Positions 12,241 through 25,050 of a stretch of DNA of 64,000 nucleotides are shown here, in pieces. Where the stretch lies: contig OX387610.1 of NCBI GenBank assembly GCA_947568835.1, positions 17,221,050 through 17,285,049 of the forward strand, read 5' to 3'. The notes beneath the pieces are model-generated. The model was given only the letters and a program-made list of their open reading frames with translations. It was not told the DNA's origin and made no database searches. A program made the translations under genes and the position numbers. Numbering within the stretch: the first letter of the stretch is position 1; each line of letters opens with the position of its first letter. Source of the DNA: Protonemura montana (lineage: Eukaryota; Arthropoda; Insecta; Plecoptera; Nemouridae).

Positions 12241-14670
12241 CCAGACTCTCCAGACACTCTGCCACGCTAGCCAGACGCTCCAGACACTCTGATTCGCTAC
12301 CCAGACGTTCAAGACACTTTGCCTCGCTCCCCAGACGCTCCAGACACTCTGCCTCGTTAGCCAGGCGCTTCAGAAGCTCTGCCTCGCTAGCCAGGCGCTC
12401 CAGACACTCTGCCATTCTAGCCAGACGCTCCAGACTATCTGCTACGCTAGCCAGAGGCTCCAGACACTCTGCCACGCTAAATAGACGCTCCAGACACTCT
12501 GCCTTGCTACCCAGAATCTCCAGACACTCTGCCTCGCTAGCCAGGCGCTCCAGACACTCTGCCATTCTAGCCAGACGCTCCAGACTATCTGCTACGCTAG
12601 CCAGTGGCTCCAGACACTCTGCCACGCTAGCTAGACGTTCCAGGCACTCTGCCTCGCTACTTAGACGCTCCAGAAACTCTGCCTCACTAGCCAGGCACTC
12701 CAGACACTCTGGCTCGCTACCCAGACGATCCAGACACTCTGCCTCCCTAGCCAGCCGCTCCAGACACTCTGCCATGCTAGCCAGAGATTTCAGACACTCT
12801 GCTACGCTAGCCAGACGCTCCAGACACTCTGCCACGCTAGCCAGAGGCTGAAGACACTCTGCAATGCTAGCCAGACGCTCCAGACACTCTGCCACGCTAG
12901 CTAGACGCTCCAGACACTCTGATTCGCTACTTAGACGCTCCAGACACCTTGCCTCGCTACCTAGACGCTCCAGACACTCTGCCTCGCTACCTAGACGCTT
13001 CAGACTATCTGCCACGCTAATCAGTGGCTCCAGACACTCTGCCACGCTAGCTAGACGCTCCAGGCACTCTGTCTCGCTACTTAGACGCTCCAGACACTGT
13101 GCCTCGCTAGCCAGGCACTCCAGACACTCTGATTCGCTACCCAGACGTTCCAGACACTTTGCCTCGCTACCCAGACGCTCCAGACTATCTGCAACGCTAG
13201 CCAGTGGCTCCAGCCACTCTGCCACGCTAGCTAGACGCTCCAGGCACTCTGCCTCGCTACTCAGACGCTCCAGACACTCTGCAATGCTAGCCAGACGCTC
13301 CAGACACTCTGCCACGCTAGCTAGACGCTCCAGACACTCTGATTCGCTACTTAGACGCTCCAGACACCTTGCCTCGCTACCCAGACATACCAGACACTCT
13401 GCCTCGCTAGCTAAACGCTCCAGACAATCTGCCTTGCTACCCAGACCCTCCAGACACTCTGTCTCGCTAGCCATGCGCTCAAGAATTTCTGCCTCGCTAC
13501 CCAGACGCTCCAGACTATCTGCCACGCTAGCCAGTGGCTCCAGACTATCTGCCACGCTAGCTAGACGCTCCAGACACTCTGATTCGCTACTTAGACGCTC
13601 CAGACACCTTGCCTCGCTACCCAGACGCTCCAGACACTCTGCCTCGCTACCTAGACGCTTCAGACTATCTGCCACGCTAATCAGTGGCTCCAGACACTCT
13701 GCCACGCTAGCTAGACGCTCCAGGCACTCTGTCTCGCTACTTAGACGCTCCAGACACTGTGCCTCGCTAGCCAGGCACTCCAGAAACTCTGATTCGCTAC
13801 CCAGACGTTCCAGACACTTTGCCTCGCTACCCAGACGCTCTAGACTATCTGCAACGCTAGCCAGTGGCTCCAGCCACTCTGCCACGCTAGCTAGACGCTC
13901 CAGGCACTCTGCCTCGCTACTCAGACGCTCCAGACACTCTGCAATGCTAGCCAGACGCTCCAGACACTCTGCCACGCTAGCTAGACGCTCCAGACACTCT
14001 GATTCGCTACTTAGACGCTCCAGACACCTTGCCTCGCTACCCAGACACACCAGACACTCTGCCTCGCTAGCTAATCGCTCCAGACACTCTGCCTCGCTAC
14101 CCAGACGCTTTAGACTATCTGCCACGCTAGCCAGTGGCTCCAGACACTCTGCCACGCTACTTAGACGCTCCAGAAACTCTGCCTCACTAGCCAGGCACTC
14201 CAGACACTCTGGCTCGCTACCCAGACGATCCAGACACTCTGCCTCCCTAGCCAGCCGCTCCAGACACTCTGCCATGCTAGCCAGAGATTTCAGACACTCT
14301 GCTACGCTAGCTAGACGCTCCAGACACTCTGCCACGCTAGCTAGACGCTCCAGACACTCTGCCTTGCTACTTAGACCCTCCAGACACTGTGCCTCGCTAG
14401 CCAGGCGCTCCAGACACTCTGCCTCGCTACCCAGACGCTCCAGACTATTTGCCACGCTAGCCAGTGGCTTCAGACTATCTGCCACGCTAGCCAGAGGCTG
14501 CAGACACTCTGCAATGCTAGCCAGACGCTCCAGACACTCTGCCACGCTAGCCAGAGGCTGAAGACACTCTGCAATGCTAGCCAGGCGCTCCAGACACTCT
14601 GCTTCGCTAGCCAGCCGCTCCAGACACTCTGCCATGCTAGCCAGACGCTTCAGACACTCTGGCTAGCTAC
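12241..14670. repeat. HOR, 81 units (2,430 bp) with internal 660-bp duplication
   Basis: Open minus-strand frame 12233-14635 (800 codons). The segment beginning ctagacgctcc...gattcgctac at 12901 recurs at 13561, an internal direct repeat with 22-unit (660-bp) offset. Diagnostic variants are ccagacatacc near 13381, gctcaagaattt near 13478 and ctaatcgctcc near 14071. Paralogues are at 22621 and 28141. Confidence 0.8.
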
Positions 14671-17640
14671 CCAGACTCTCCAGACACTCTGCCTCGCAAG
14701 CCAGGCGCTCCAGACACTCTGCCACGCTAGCCAGACGCTCCAGACACTCTGATTCGCTACCCAGACGTTCAAGACACTTTGCCTCGCTCCCCAGACGCTC
14801 CAGACACTCTGCCTCGTTAGCCAGGCGCTTCAGAAGCTCTGCCTCGCTAGCCAGGCGCTCCAGACACTCTGCCATTCTAGCCAGACGCTCCAGACTATCT
14901 GCTACGCTAGCCAGAGGCTCCAGACACTCTGCCACGCTAAATAGACGCTCCAGACACTCTGCCTTGCTACCCAGAATCTCCAGACACTCTGCCTCGCTAG
15001 CCAGGCGCTCCAGACACTCTGCCTCGCTACCCAGACGCTTTAGACTATCTGCCACGCTAGCCAGTGGCTCCAGACACTCTGCCACGCTAGCTAGACGTTC
15101 CAGGCACTCTGCCTCGCTACTTAGACGCTCCAGAAACTCTGCCTCACTAGCCAGGCACTCCAGACACTCTGGCTCGCTACCCAGACGATCCAGACACTCT
15201 GCCTCCCTAGCCAGCCGCTCCAGACACTCTGCCATGCTAGCCAGAGATTTCAGACACTCTGCTACGCTAGCCAGACGCTCCAGACACTCTGCCACGCTAG
15301 CCAGAGGCTGAAGACACTCTGCAATGCTAGCCAGACGCTCCAGACACTCTGCCACGCTAGCTAGACGCCCCAGACACTCTGATTCGCTACTTAGACGCTC
15401 CAGACACCTTGCCTCGCTACCCAGACGCTCCAGACACTCTGCCTCGCTACCTAGACGCTTCAGACTATCTGCCACGCTAATCAGTGGCTCCAGACACTCT
15501 GCCACGCTAGCTAGACGCTCCAGGCACTCTGTCTCGCTACTTAGACGCTCCAGACACTGTGCCTCGCTAGCCAGGCACTCCAGACACTCTGATTCACTAC
15601 CCAGACGTTCCAGACACTTTGCCTCGCTACCCAGACGCTCCAGACTATCTGCAACGCTAGCCAGTGGCTCCAGCCACTCTGCCACGCTAGCTAGACGCTC
15701 CAGGCACTCTGCCTCGCTACTCAGACGCTCCAGACACTCTGCAATGCTAGCCAGACGCTCCAGACACTCTGCCACGCTAGCCAGGCACTCCAGACACTCT
15801 GATTCACTACCCAGACGTTCCAGACACTTTGCCTCGCTACCCAGACGCTCCAGACTATCTGCAACGCTAGCCAGTGGCTCCAGACTCTCTGCCTCGCTAG
15901 CCAGGCGCTCCAGACACTCTGCCACGCTAGCCAGACGCTCCAGACACTCTGATTCGCTACCCAGACGTTCAAGACACTTTGCCTCGCTCCTGAGACGCTC
16001 CAGACACTCTGCCTCGTTAGCCAGGCGCTTCAGAAGCTCTGCCTCGCTAGCCAGGCGCTCCAGACACTCTGACATTCTAGCCAGACGCTCCAGACTATCT
16101 GCTACGCTAGCCAGAGGCTCCAGACACTCTGCCACGCTAGTTAGTGGCTCCAGCCACTCTGCCAGGCTAGCTCGACGCTCCAGGCACTCTGCCTCGCTAC
16201 TTAGACGCTCCAGACACTCTGCCTCGCTAGCCAGGCGCTTCAGACACTCTGGCTGGCAACCCAGACGCTCCAGACACACTGCCTCGCTAGCCAGTGGCTC
16301 CAGAATATCTGCCACGCTAGCCAGAGGCTGCAGACACTCTGCAATGCTAGCCAGACGCTCCAGACACTCTGCCACGCTAGCCAGAGGCTGAAGACACTCT
16401 GCAATGCTAGCCAGACGCTCCAGACACTCTGCCACGCTAGCTAGACGCTCCAGACACTCTGATTCGCTACTTAGACGCTCCAGACACCTTGCCTCGCTAC
16501 CCAGACACACCAGACACTCTGCCTCGCTAGCTAAACGCTCCAGACACTCTGCCTTGCTACCCAGACCCTCCAGACACTCTGTCTCGCTAGCCATGCGCTC
16601 CAGAATTTCTGCCTCGCTACCCAGACGCTCCAGACTATCTGCCACGCTAGCCAGGGGCTCCAGACTATCTGCCACGCTAGCCAGAGGCTCCAGACACTCT
16701 GCCACGCTTGTTAGACAATCCAGACTTTCTGCCTCGCTAGCCAGGCGCTCCAGACACTCTGCCTCGCTAGCCAGACGCTCCAGACACTCTGCCTCGTTAG
16801 CCAGGCGCTTCAGAAGCTCTGCCTCGCTAGCCAGGCGCTCCAGACACTCTGCCATTCTAGCCAGACGCTCCAGACTATCTGCTACGCTAGCCAGAGGCTC
16901 CAGACACTCTGCCACGCTAAATAGACGCTCCAGACACTCTGCCTTGCTACCCAGAATCTCCAGACACTCTGCCTCGCTAGCCAGGCGCTCCAGACACTCT
17001 GCCTCGCTACCCAGACGCTTTAGACTATCTGCCACGCTAGCCAGTGGCTCCAGACACTCTGCCACGCTAGCTAGACGCTCCAGGCACTCTGCCTCGCTAC
17101 TTAGACGCTCCAGAAACTCTGCCTCACTAGCCAGGCACTCCAGACACTCTGGCTCGCTACCCAGACGATCCAGACACTCTGCCTCCCTAGCCAGCCGCTC
17201 CAGACACTCTGCCATGCTAGCCAGAGATTTCAGACACTCTGCTACGCTAGCTAGACGCTCCAGACACTCTGCCACGCTAGCTAGACGCTCCAGACACTCT
17301 GCCTTGCTACTTAGACCCTCCAGACACTCTGCCTCGCTAGCCAGGCGCTCCAGACACTCTGCCTCGCTACCCAGACGCTCCAGACTATTTGCCACGCTAG
17401 CCAGTGGCTCCAGACTATCTGCCACGCTAGCCAGAGGCTGCAGACACTCTGCAATGCTAGCCAGACGCTCCAGACACTCTGCCACGCTAGCCAGAGGCTG
17501 AAGACACTCTGCAATGCTAGCCAGGCGCTCCAGACACTCTGCTTCGCTAGCCAGCCGCTCCAGACACTCTGCCATGCTAGCCAGACGCTTCAGACACTCT
17601 GGCTAGCTACCCAGACGCTTCAGACACTCTGGCTAGCTAC
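14671..17640. repeat. HOR, 99 units (2,970 bp)
   Basis: Paralogue of 4291-7260. Open minus-strand frame 14663-17575 (970 codons). It carries ctagacgccc near 15361 (Glu to Gly in the decapeptide frame), shared with the 96-unit HORs at 25051 and 30601 but not with 4291. It ends in a doubled stop unit. Confidence 0.8.
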
Positions 17641-20130
17641 CCAGACTCTCCAGACACTCTGCCACGCTAGCCAGACGCTCCAGACACTCTGATTCGCTAC
17701 CCAGACGTTCAAGACACTTTGCCTCGCTCCCCAGACGCTCCAGACACTCTGCCTCGTTAGCCAGGCGCTTCAGAAGCTCTGCCTCGCTAGCCAGGCGCTC
17801 CAGACACTCTGCCATTCTAGCCAGACGCTCCAGACTATCTGCTACGCTAGCCAGAGGCTCCAGACACTCTGCCACGCTAAATAGACGCTCCAGACACTCT
17901 GCCTTGCTACCCAGAATCTCCAGACACTCTGCCTCGCTAGCCAGGCGCTCCAGACACTCTGCCATTCTAGCCAGACGCTCCAGACTATCTGCTACGCTAG
18001 CCAGTGGCTCCAGACACTCTGCCACGCTAGCTAGACGTTCCAGGCACTCTGCCTCGCTACTTAGACGCTCCAGAAACTCTGCCTCACTAGCCAGGCACTC
18101 CAGACACTCTGGCTCGCTACCCAGACGATCCAGACACTCTGCCTCCCTAGCCAGCCGCTCCAGACACTCTGCCATGCTAGCCAGAGATTTCAGACACTCT
18201 GCTACGCTAGCCAGACGCTCCAGACACTCTGCCACGCTAGCCAGAGGCTGAAGACACTCTGCAATGCTAGCCAGACGCTCCAGACACTCTGCCACGCTAG
18301 CTAGACGCTCCAGACACTCTGATTCGCTACTTAGACGCTCCAGACACCTTGCCTCGCTACCTAGACGCTCCAGACACTCTGCCTCGCTACCTAGACGCTT
18401 CAGACTATCTGCCACGCTAATCAGTGGCTCCAGACACTCTGCCACGCTAGCTAGACGCTCCAGGCACTCTGTCTCGCTACTTAGACGCTCCAGACACTGT
18501 GCCTCGCTAGCCAGGCACTCCAGACACTCTGATTCGCTACCCAGACGTTCCAGACACTTTGCCTCGCTACCCAGACGCTCCAGACTATCTGCAACGCTAG
18601 CCAGAGGCTCCAGACACTCTGCCACGCTAGTTAGTGGCTCCAGCCACTCTGCCAGGCTAGCTCGACGCTCCAGGCACTCTGCCTCGCTACTTAGACGCTC
18701 CAGACACTCTGCCTCGCTAGCCAGGCGCTTCAGACACTCTGGCTGGCAACCCAGACGCTCCAGACACACTGCCTCGCTAGCCAGTGGCTCCAGAATATCT
18801 GCCACGCTAGCCAGAGGCTGCAGACACTCTGCAATGCTAGCCAGACGCTCCAGACACTCTGCCACGCTAGCCAGAGGCTGAAGACACTCTGCAATGCTAG
18901 CCAGACGCTCCAGACACTCTGCCACGCTAGCTAGACGCTCCAGACACTCTGATTCGCTACTTAGACGCTCCAGACACCTTGCCTCGCTACCCAGACACAC
19001 CAGACACTCTGCCTCGCTAGCTAAACGCTCCAGACACTCTGCCTTGCTACCCAGACCCTCCAGACACTCTGTCTCGCTAGCCATGCGCTCCAGAATTTCT
19101 GCCTCGCTACCCAGACGCTCCAGACTATCTGCCACGCTAGCCAGGGGCTCCAGACTATCTGCCACGCTAGCCAGAGGCTCCAGACACTCTGCCACGCTTG
19201 TTAGACAATCCAGACTTTCTGCCTCGCTAGCCAGGCGCTCCAGACACTCTGCCTCGCTAGCCAGACGCTCCAGACACTCTGCCTCGTTAGCCAGGCGCTT
19301 CAGAAGCTCTGCCTCGCTAGCCAGGCGCTCCAGACACTCTGCCATTCTAGCCAGACGCTCCAGACTATCTGCTACGCTAGCCAGAGGCTCCAGACACTCT
19401 GCCACGCTAAATAGACGCTCCAGACACTCTGCCTTGCTACCCAGAATCTCCAGACACTCTGCCTCGCTAGCCAGGCGCTCCAGACACTCTGCCTCGCTAC
19501 TCAGACGCTTTAGACTATCTGCCACGCTAGCCAGTGGCTCCAGACACTCTGCCACGCTAGCTAGACGCTCCAGGCACTCTGCCTCGCTACTTAGACGCTC
19601 CAGAAACTCTGCCTCACTAGCCAGGCACTCCAGACACTCTGGCTCGCTACCCAGACGATCCAGACACTCTGCCTCCCTAGCCAGCCGCTCCAGACACTCT
19701 GCCATGCTAGCCAGAGATTTCAGACACTCTGCTACGCTAGCTAGACGCTCCAGACACTCTGCCACGCTAGCTAGACGCTCCAGACACTCTGCCTTGCTAC
19801 TTAGACCCTCCAGACACTCTGCCTCGCTAGCCAGGCGCTCCAGACACTCTGCCTCGCTACCCAGACGCTCCAGACTATTTGCCACGCTAGCCAGTGGCTC
19901 CAGACTATCTGCCACGCTAGCCAGAGGCTGCAGACACTCTGCAATGCTAGCCAGACGCTCCAGACACTCTGCCACGCTAGCCAGAGGCTGAAGACACTCT
20001 GCAATGCTAGCCAGGCGCTCCAGACACTCTGCTTCGCTAGCCAGCCGCTCCAGACACTCTGCCATGCTAGCCAGACGCTTCAGACACTCTGGCTAGCTAC
20101 CCAGACGCTTCAGACACTCTGGCTAGCTAC
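17641..20130. repeat. HOR, 83 units (2,490 bp)
   Basis: Paralogue of 7261-9750 at +10,380 bp. Open minus-strand frame 17633-20065 (810 codons). It shares the rare tactcagacgcttt variant near 19498. Confidence 0.8.
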
Positions 20131-22620
20131 CCAGACTCTCCAGACACTCTGCCACGCTAGCCAGACGCTCCAGACACTCTGATTCGCTACCCAGACGTTC
20201 AAGACACTTTGCCTCGCTCCCCAGACGCTCCAGACACTCTGCCTCGTTAGCCAGGCGCTTCAGAAGCTCTGCCTCGCTAGCCAGGCGCTCCAGACACTCT
20301 GCCATTCTAGCCAGACGCTCCAGACTATCTGCTACGCTAGCCAGAGGCTCCAGACACTCTGCCACGCTAAATAGACGCTCCAGACACTCTGCCTTGCTAC
20401 CCAGAATCTCCAGACACTCTGCCTCGCTAGCCAGGCGCTCCAGACACTCTGCCATTCTAGCCAGACGCTCCAGACTATCTGCTACGCTAGCCAGTGGCTC
20501 CAGACACTCTGCCACGCTAGCTAGACGTTCCAGGCACTCTGCCTCGCTACTTAGACGCTCCAGAAACTCTGCCTCACTAGCCAGGCACTCCAGACACTCT
20601 GGCTCGCTACCCAGACGATCCAGACACTCTGCCTCCCTAGCCAGCCGCTCCAGACACTCTGCCATGCTAGCCAGAGATTTCAGACACTCTGCTACGCTAG
20701 CCAGACGCTCCAGACACTCTGCCACGCTAGCCAGAGGCTGAAGACACTCTGCAATGCTAGCCAGACGCTCCAGACACTCTGCCACGCTAGCTAGACGCTC
20801 CAGACACTCTGATTCGCTACTTAGACGCTCCAGACACCTTGCCTCGCTACCTAGACGCTCCAGACACTCTGCCTCGCTACCTAGACGCTTCAGACTATCT
20901 GCCACGCTAATCAGTGGCTCCAGACACTCTGCCACGCTAGCTAGACGCTCCAGGCACTCTGTCTCGAAACTTAGACGCTCCAGACACTGTGCCTCGCTAG
21001 CCAGGCACTCCAGACACTCTGATTCGCTACCCAGACGTTCCAGACACTTTGCCTCGCTACCCAGACGCTCCAGACTATCTGCAACGCTAGCCAGAGGCTC
21101 CAGACACTCTGCCACGCTAGTTAGTGGCTCCAGCCACTCTGCCAGGCTAGCTCGACGCTCCAGGCACTCTGCCTCGCTACTTAGACGCTCCAGACACTCT
21201 GCCTCGCTAGCCAGGCGCTTCAGACACTCTGGCTGGCAACCCAGACGCTCCAGACACACTGCCTCGCTAGCCAGTGGCTCCAGAATATCTGCCACGCTAG
21301 CCAGAGGCTGCAGACACTCTGCAATGCTAGCCAGACGCTCCAGACACTCTGCCACGCTAGCCAGAGGCTGAAGACACTCTGCAATGCTAGCCAGACGCTC
21401 CAGACACTCTGCCACGCTAGCTAGACGCTCCAGACACTCTGATTCGCTACTTAGACGCTCCAGACACCTTGCCTCGCTACCCAGACACACCAGACACTCT
21501 GCCTCGCTAGCTAAACGCTCCAGACACTCTGCCTTGCTACCCAGACCCTCCAGACACTCTGTCTCGCTAGCCATGCGCTCCAGAATTTCTGCCTCGCTAC
21601 CCAGACGCTCCAGACTATCTGCCACGCTAGCCAGGGGCTCCAGACTATCTGCCACGCTAGCCAGAGGCTCCAGACACTCTGCCACGCTTGTTAGACAATC
21701 CAGACTTTCTGCCTCGCTAGCCAGGCGCTCCAGACACTCTGCCTCGCTAGCCAGACGCTCCAGACACTCTGCCTCGTTAGCCAGGCGCTTCAGAAGCTCT
21801 GCCTCGCTAGCCAGGCGCTCCAGACACTCTGCCATTCTAGCCAGACGCTCCAGACTATCTGCTACGCTAGCCAGAGGCTCCAGACACTCTGCCACGCTAA
21901 ATAGACGCTCCAGACACTCTGCCTTGCTACCCAGAATCTCCAGACACTCTGCCTCGCTAGCCAGGCGCTCCAGACACTCTGCCTCGCTACCCAGACGCTT
22001 TAGACTATCTGCCACGCTAGCCAGTGGCTCCAGACACTCTGCCACGCTAGCTAGACGCTCCAGGCACTCTGCCTCGCTACTTAGACGCTCCAGAAACTCT
22101 GCCTCACTAGCCAGGCACTCCAGACACTCTGGCTCGCTACCCAGACGATCCAGACACTCTGCCTCCCTAGCCAGCCGCTCCAGACACTCTGCCATGCTAG
22201 CCAGAGATTTCAGACACTCTGCTACGCTAGCTAGACGCTCCAGACACTCTGCCACGCTAGCTAGACGCTCCAGACACTCTGCCTTGCTACTTAGACCCTC
22301 CAGACACTCTGCCTCGCTAGCCAGGCGCTCCAGACACTCTGCCTCGCTACCCAGACGCTCCAGACTATTTGCCACGCTAGCCAGTGGCTCCAGACTATCT
22401 GCCACGCTAGCCAGAGGCTGCAGACACTCTGCAATGCTAGCCAGACGCTCCAGACACTCTGCCACGCTAGCCAGAGGCTGAAGACACTCTGCAATGCTAG
22501 CCAGGCGCTCCAGACACTCTGCTTCGCTAGCCAGCCGCTCCAGACACTCTGCCATGCTAGCCAGACGCTTCAGACACTCTGGCTAGCTACCCAGACGCTT
22601 CAGACACTCTGGCTAGCTAC
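20131..22620. repeat. HOR, 83 units (2,490 bp)
   Basis: Paralogue of 9751-12240 at +10,380 bp. Open minus-strand frame 20123-22555 (810 codons). It shares tctcgaaac at 20962 and the SFETECL decapeptide variant. Confidence 0.8.
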
Positions 22621-25050
22621 CCAGACTCTCCAGACACTCTGCCACGCTAGCCAGACGCTCCAGACACTCTGATTCGCTACCCAGACGTTCAAGACACTTT
22701 GCCTCGCTCCCCAGACGCTCCAGACACTCTGCCTCGTTAGCCAGGCGCTTCAGAAGCTCTGCCTCGCTAGCCAGGCGCTCCAGACACTCTGCCATTCTAG
22801 CCAGACGCTCCAGACTATCTGCTACGCTAGCCAGAGGCTCCAGACACTCTGCCACGCTAAATAGACGCTCCAGACACTCTGCCTTGCTACCCAGAATCTC
22901 CAGACACTCTGCCTCGCTAGCCAGGCGCTCCAGACACTCTGCCATTCTAGCCAGACGCTCCAGACTATCTGCTACGCTAGCCAGTGGCTCCAGACACTCT
23001 GCCACGCTAGCTAGACGTTCCAGGCACTCTGCCTCGCTACTTAGACGCTCCAGAAACTCTGCCTCACTAGCCAGGCACTCCAGACACTCTGGCTCGCTAC
23101 CCAGACGATCCAGACACTCTGCCTCCCTAGCCAGCCGCTCCAGACACTCTGCCATGCTAGCCAGAGATTTCAGACACTCTGCTACGCTAGCCAGACGCTC
23201 CAGACACTCTGCCACGCTAGCCAGAGGCTGAAGACACTCTGCAATGCTAGCCAGACGCTCCAGACACTCTGCCACGCTAGCTAGACGCTCCAGACACTCT
23301 GATTCGCTACTTAGACGCTCCAGACACCTTGCCTCGCTACCTAGACGCTCCAGACACTCTGCCTCGCTACCTAGACGCTTCAGACTATCTGCCACGCTAA
23401 TCAGTGGCTCCAGACACTCTGCCACGCTAGCTAGACGCTCCAGGCACTCTGTCTCGCTACTTAGACGCTCCAGACACTGTGCCTCGCTAGCCAGGCACTC
23501 CAGACACTCTGATTCGCTACCCAGACGTTCCAGACACTTTGCCTCGCTACCCAGACGCTCCAGACTATCTGCAACGCTAGCCAGTGGCTCCAGCCACTCT
23601 GCCACGCTAGCTAGACGCTCCAGGCACTCTGCCTCGCTACTCAGACGCTCCAGACACTCTGCAATGCTAGCCAGACGCTCCAGACACTCTGCCACGCTAG
23701 CTAGACGCTCCAGACACTCTGATTCGCTACTTAGACGCTCCAGACACCTTGCCTCGCTACCCAGACATACCAGACACTCTGCCTCGCTAGCTAAACGCTC
23801 CAGACAATCTGCCTTGCTACCCAGACCCTCCAGACACTCTGTCTCGCTAGCCATGCGCTCAAGAATTTCTGCCTCGCTACCCAGACGCTCCAGACTATCT
23901 GCCACGCTAGCCAGTGGCTCCAGACTATCTGCCACGCTAGCTAGACGCTCCAGACACTCTGATTCGCTACTTAGACGCTCCAGACACCTTGCCTCGCTAC
24001 CCAGACGCTCCAGACACTCTGCCTCGCTACCTAGACGCTTCAGACTATCTGCCACGCTAATCAGTGGCTCCAGACACTCTGCCACGCTAGCTAGACGCTC
24101 CAGGCACTCTGTCTCGCTACTTAGACGCTCCAGACACTGTGCCTCGCTAGCCAGGCACTCCAGAAACTCTGATTCGCTACCCAGACGTTCCAGACACTTT
24201 GCCTCGCTACCCAGACGCTCTAGACTATCTGCAACGCTAGCCAGTGGCTCCAGCCACTCTGCCACGCTAGCTAGACGCTCCAGGCACTCTGCCTCGCTAC
24301 TCAGACGCTCCAGACACTCTGCAATGCTAGCCAGACGCTCCAGACACTCTGCCACGCTAGCTAGACGCTCCAGACACTCTGATTCGCTACTTAGACGCTC
24401 CAGACACCTTGCCTCGCTACCCAGACACACCAGACACTCTGCCTCGCTAGCTAATCGCTCCAGACACTCTGCCTCGCTACCCAGACGCTTTAGACTATCT
24501 GCCACGCTAGCCAGTGGCTCCAGACACTCTGCCACGCTACTTAGACGCTCCAGAAACTCTGCCTCACTAGCCAGGCACTCCAGACACTCTGGCTCGCTAC
24601 CCAGACGATCCAGACACTCTGCCTCCCTAGCCAGCCGCTCCAGACACTCTGCCATGCTAGCCAGAGATTTCAGACACTCTGCTACGCTAGCTAGACGCTC
24701 CAGACACTCTGCCACGCTAGCTAGACGCTCCAGACACTCTGCCTTGCTACTTAGACCCTCCAGACACTGTGCCTCGCTAGCCAGGCGCTCCAGACACTCT
24801 GCCTCGCTACCCAGACGCTCCAGACTATTTGCCACGCTAGCCAGTGGCTTCAGACTATCTGCCACGCTAGCCAGAGGCTGCAGACACTCTGCAATGCTAG
24901 CCAGACGCTCCAGACACTCTGCCACGCTAGCCAGAGGCTGAAGACACTCTGCAATGCTAGCCAGGCGCTCCAGACACTCTGCTTCGCTAGCCAGCCGCTC
25001 CAGACACTCTGCCATGCTAGCCAGACGCTTCAGACACTCTGGCTAGCTAC
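22621..25050. repeat. HOR, 81 units (2,430 bp)
   Basis: Paralogue of 12241-14670 at +10,380 bp, with the same 660-bp internal duplication (23281 and 23941). Open minus-strand frame 22613-25015 (800 codons). Confidence 0.8.

Larger units (their letters stand above)
4291..14670. repeat. 10,380-bp super-repeat, copy A (346 units)
   Basis: Four consecutive HORs (99, 83, 83 and 81 units) that recur in the same order at 14671-25050. Diagnostic shared variants include tctcgaaac at 10582 and 20962, and the actcagacgcttt unit at about 9120 and 19500. The period is exactly 346 x 30 bp. Copy B has a cgccc variant near 15366 that copy A lacks. Confidence 0.88.
14671..25050. repeat. 10,380-bp super-repeat, copy B (346 units)
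   Basis: Second copy of the four-HOR super-repeat, directly adjacent to copy A. By eye the two copies differ at very few positions; the clearest is ctagacgccc near 15361, which is also present at 25741 and 31291. Its first HOR was therefore the donor of, or was copied from, the HORs at 25051 and 30601. An assembly duplication is unlikely given these differences, but single-molecule support would settle it. Confidence 0.88.

Noticed and set aside
4291-25050. Super-repeat as an assembly artefact
   Set aside because: Not excluded, but not favoured: the two 10,380-bp copies differ (for example ctagacgctc versus ctagacgccc at 4981 and 15361) and later blocks inherit markers from only one of them.
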